Part shown: positions 50,071 through 50,084 of the stretch, one piece after another | Layout: each line of letters starts with the position of its first letter | Numbering within the stretch: position 1 is the first letter of the stretch | Source of the DNA: Bacteroidales bacterium UBA6267 | Lineage (GTDB): Bacteria; Bacteroidota; Bacteroidia; Bacteroidales; UBA1556 | Direction of reading: 5' to 3' | NCBI GenBank assembly: GCA_002440745.1 | Contig: DJVB01000025.1 | Location: 1 to 50,084 of the forward strand | Length of the DNA: 50,084 nucleotides | Notes under the pieces: generated by a model | Databases searched by the model: none | What the model was told of the DNA's origin: nothing | Seen by the model: only the letters and a program-made list of their open reading frames with translations | Made by a program: the position numbers and the translations under genes

Positions 50071-50084
50071 ATGCCAAACGAAAC
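50071..50084 (+). CDS. Start of a further ORF cut off by the window edge
   Basis: An ATG 3 bp after the endonuclease V stop opens a frame beginning MPNE that runs off the window. The close spacing suggests the operon continues; nothing can be said about the product. Confidence 0.35.

Overview
The window reads as chromosomal DNA of a member of the Bacteroidota. Evidence is TAnnTTTG-type -7 promoter boxes in front of many genes, near absence of Shine-Dalgarno sequences, TonB-dependent receptors with N-terminal carboxypeptidase-like repeats, proteins ending in type IX secretion (Por) sorting domains, an ATP synthase operon without beta and epsilon genes, an exbB-(membrane protein)-exbD-exbD operon, and an acpP-fabF-rnc cluster. 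The order or genus cannot be fixed from the sequence alone.

Layout. 1-1.9 kb: a GIY-YIG gene behind a tRNA-Leu, then queD and a DUF2400/TIGR02757 gene. 2-6.6 kb: a MOP-type flippase, a small Tat-signal protein, an O-/N-acyltransferase pair resembling glycine (or ornithine) lipid synthesis, and engB. 6.7-9.7 kb: a compact set of a DUF1858/DUF2249 protein, a histidine-bearing 11-12 TM membrane protein, a MIP18-type Fe-S factor and an Rrf2 regulator with three cysteines, consistent with respiratory or nitric-oxide related functions. 10-18 kb: beta-oxidation (crotonase, 3-hydroxyacyl-CoA dehydrogenase, SCP2-type thiolase) followed by aconitase and monomeric NADP-isocitrate dehydrogenase. 18-20.9 kb: a small accessory island (DUF4143 ATPase, DnaB-like ATPase, broken GIY-YIG gene) between icd and tRNA-Asn, with the last ~49 bp of icd duplicated on the far side of the ATPase gene. 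21-26 kb: atpBEFHAG. 26-31 kb: a TonB-family protein, a hybrid sensor kinase and pgk. 31-37 kb: secreted PLD-like protein, TonB-dependent receptor and lamin-tail protein. 37-40 kb: tRNA-Ser and the Exb proton-channel operon, plus a HEAT-repeat protein. 40.8-44.6 kb: acpP, fabF, rnc, an epimerase-like gene and a MarR-type regulator. 44.7-47.8 kb: a DUF2271-like periplasmic protein and a second TonB-dependent receptor. 47.8-50 kb: a scrambled toxin hotspot.

How the genes work together. The core is central metabolism and energy: fatty-acid degradation feeds acetyl-CoA to TCA enzymes, the F-type ATP synthase uses the proton gradient, and the same gradient drives the ExbB/ExbD/TonB machinery that powers the outer-membrane receptors. 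Most core genes are ordinary for the phylum.

The most interesting signals are at the accessory sites. The end of the window holds a deaminase-toxin tip (HAE plus CxxC), a YwqK-like MORN-type antitoxin and an endonuclease V with intact acidic residues, in the same order as Bacillus subtilis ywqJ-ywqK-ywqL(nfi). It lies directly behind a RhuM/Rpn gene chimera broken by a palindromic element. The icd 3'-end duplication around a DUF4143 ATPase with a 26-bp palindromic operator-like promoter suggests integration at icd. Two GIY-YIG genes sit directly downstream of tRNA genes, and a tRNA-Leu-like fragment carries an 18-bp palindrome.
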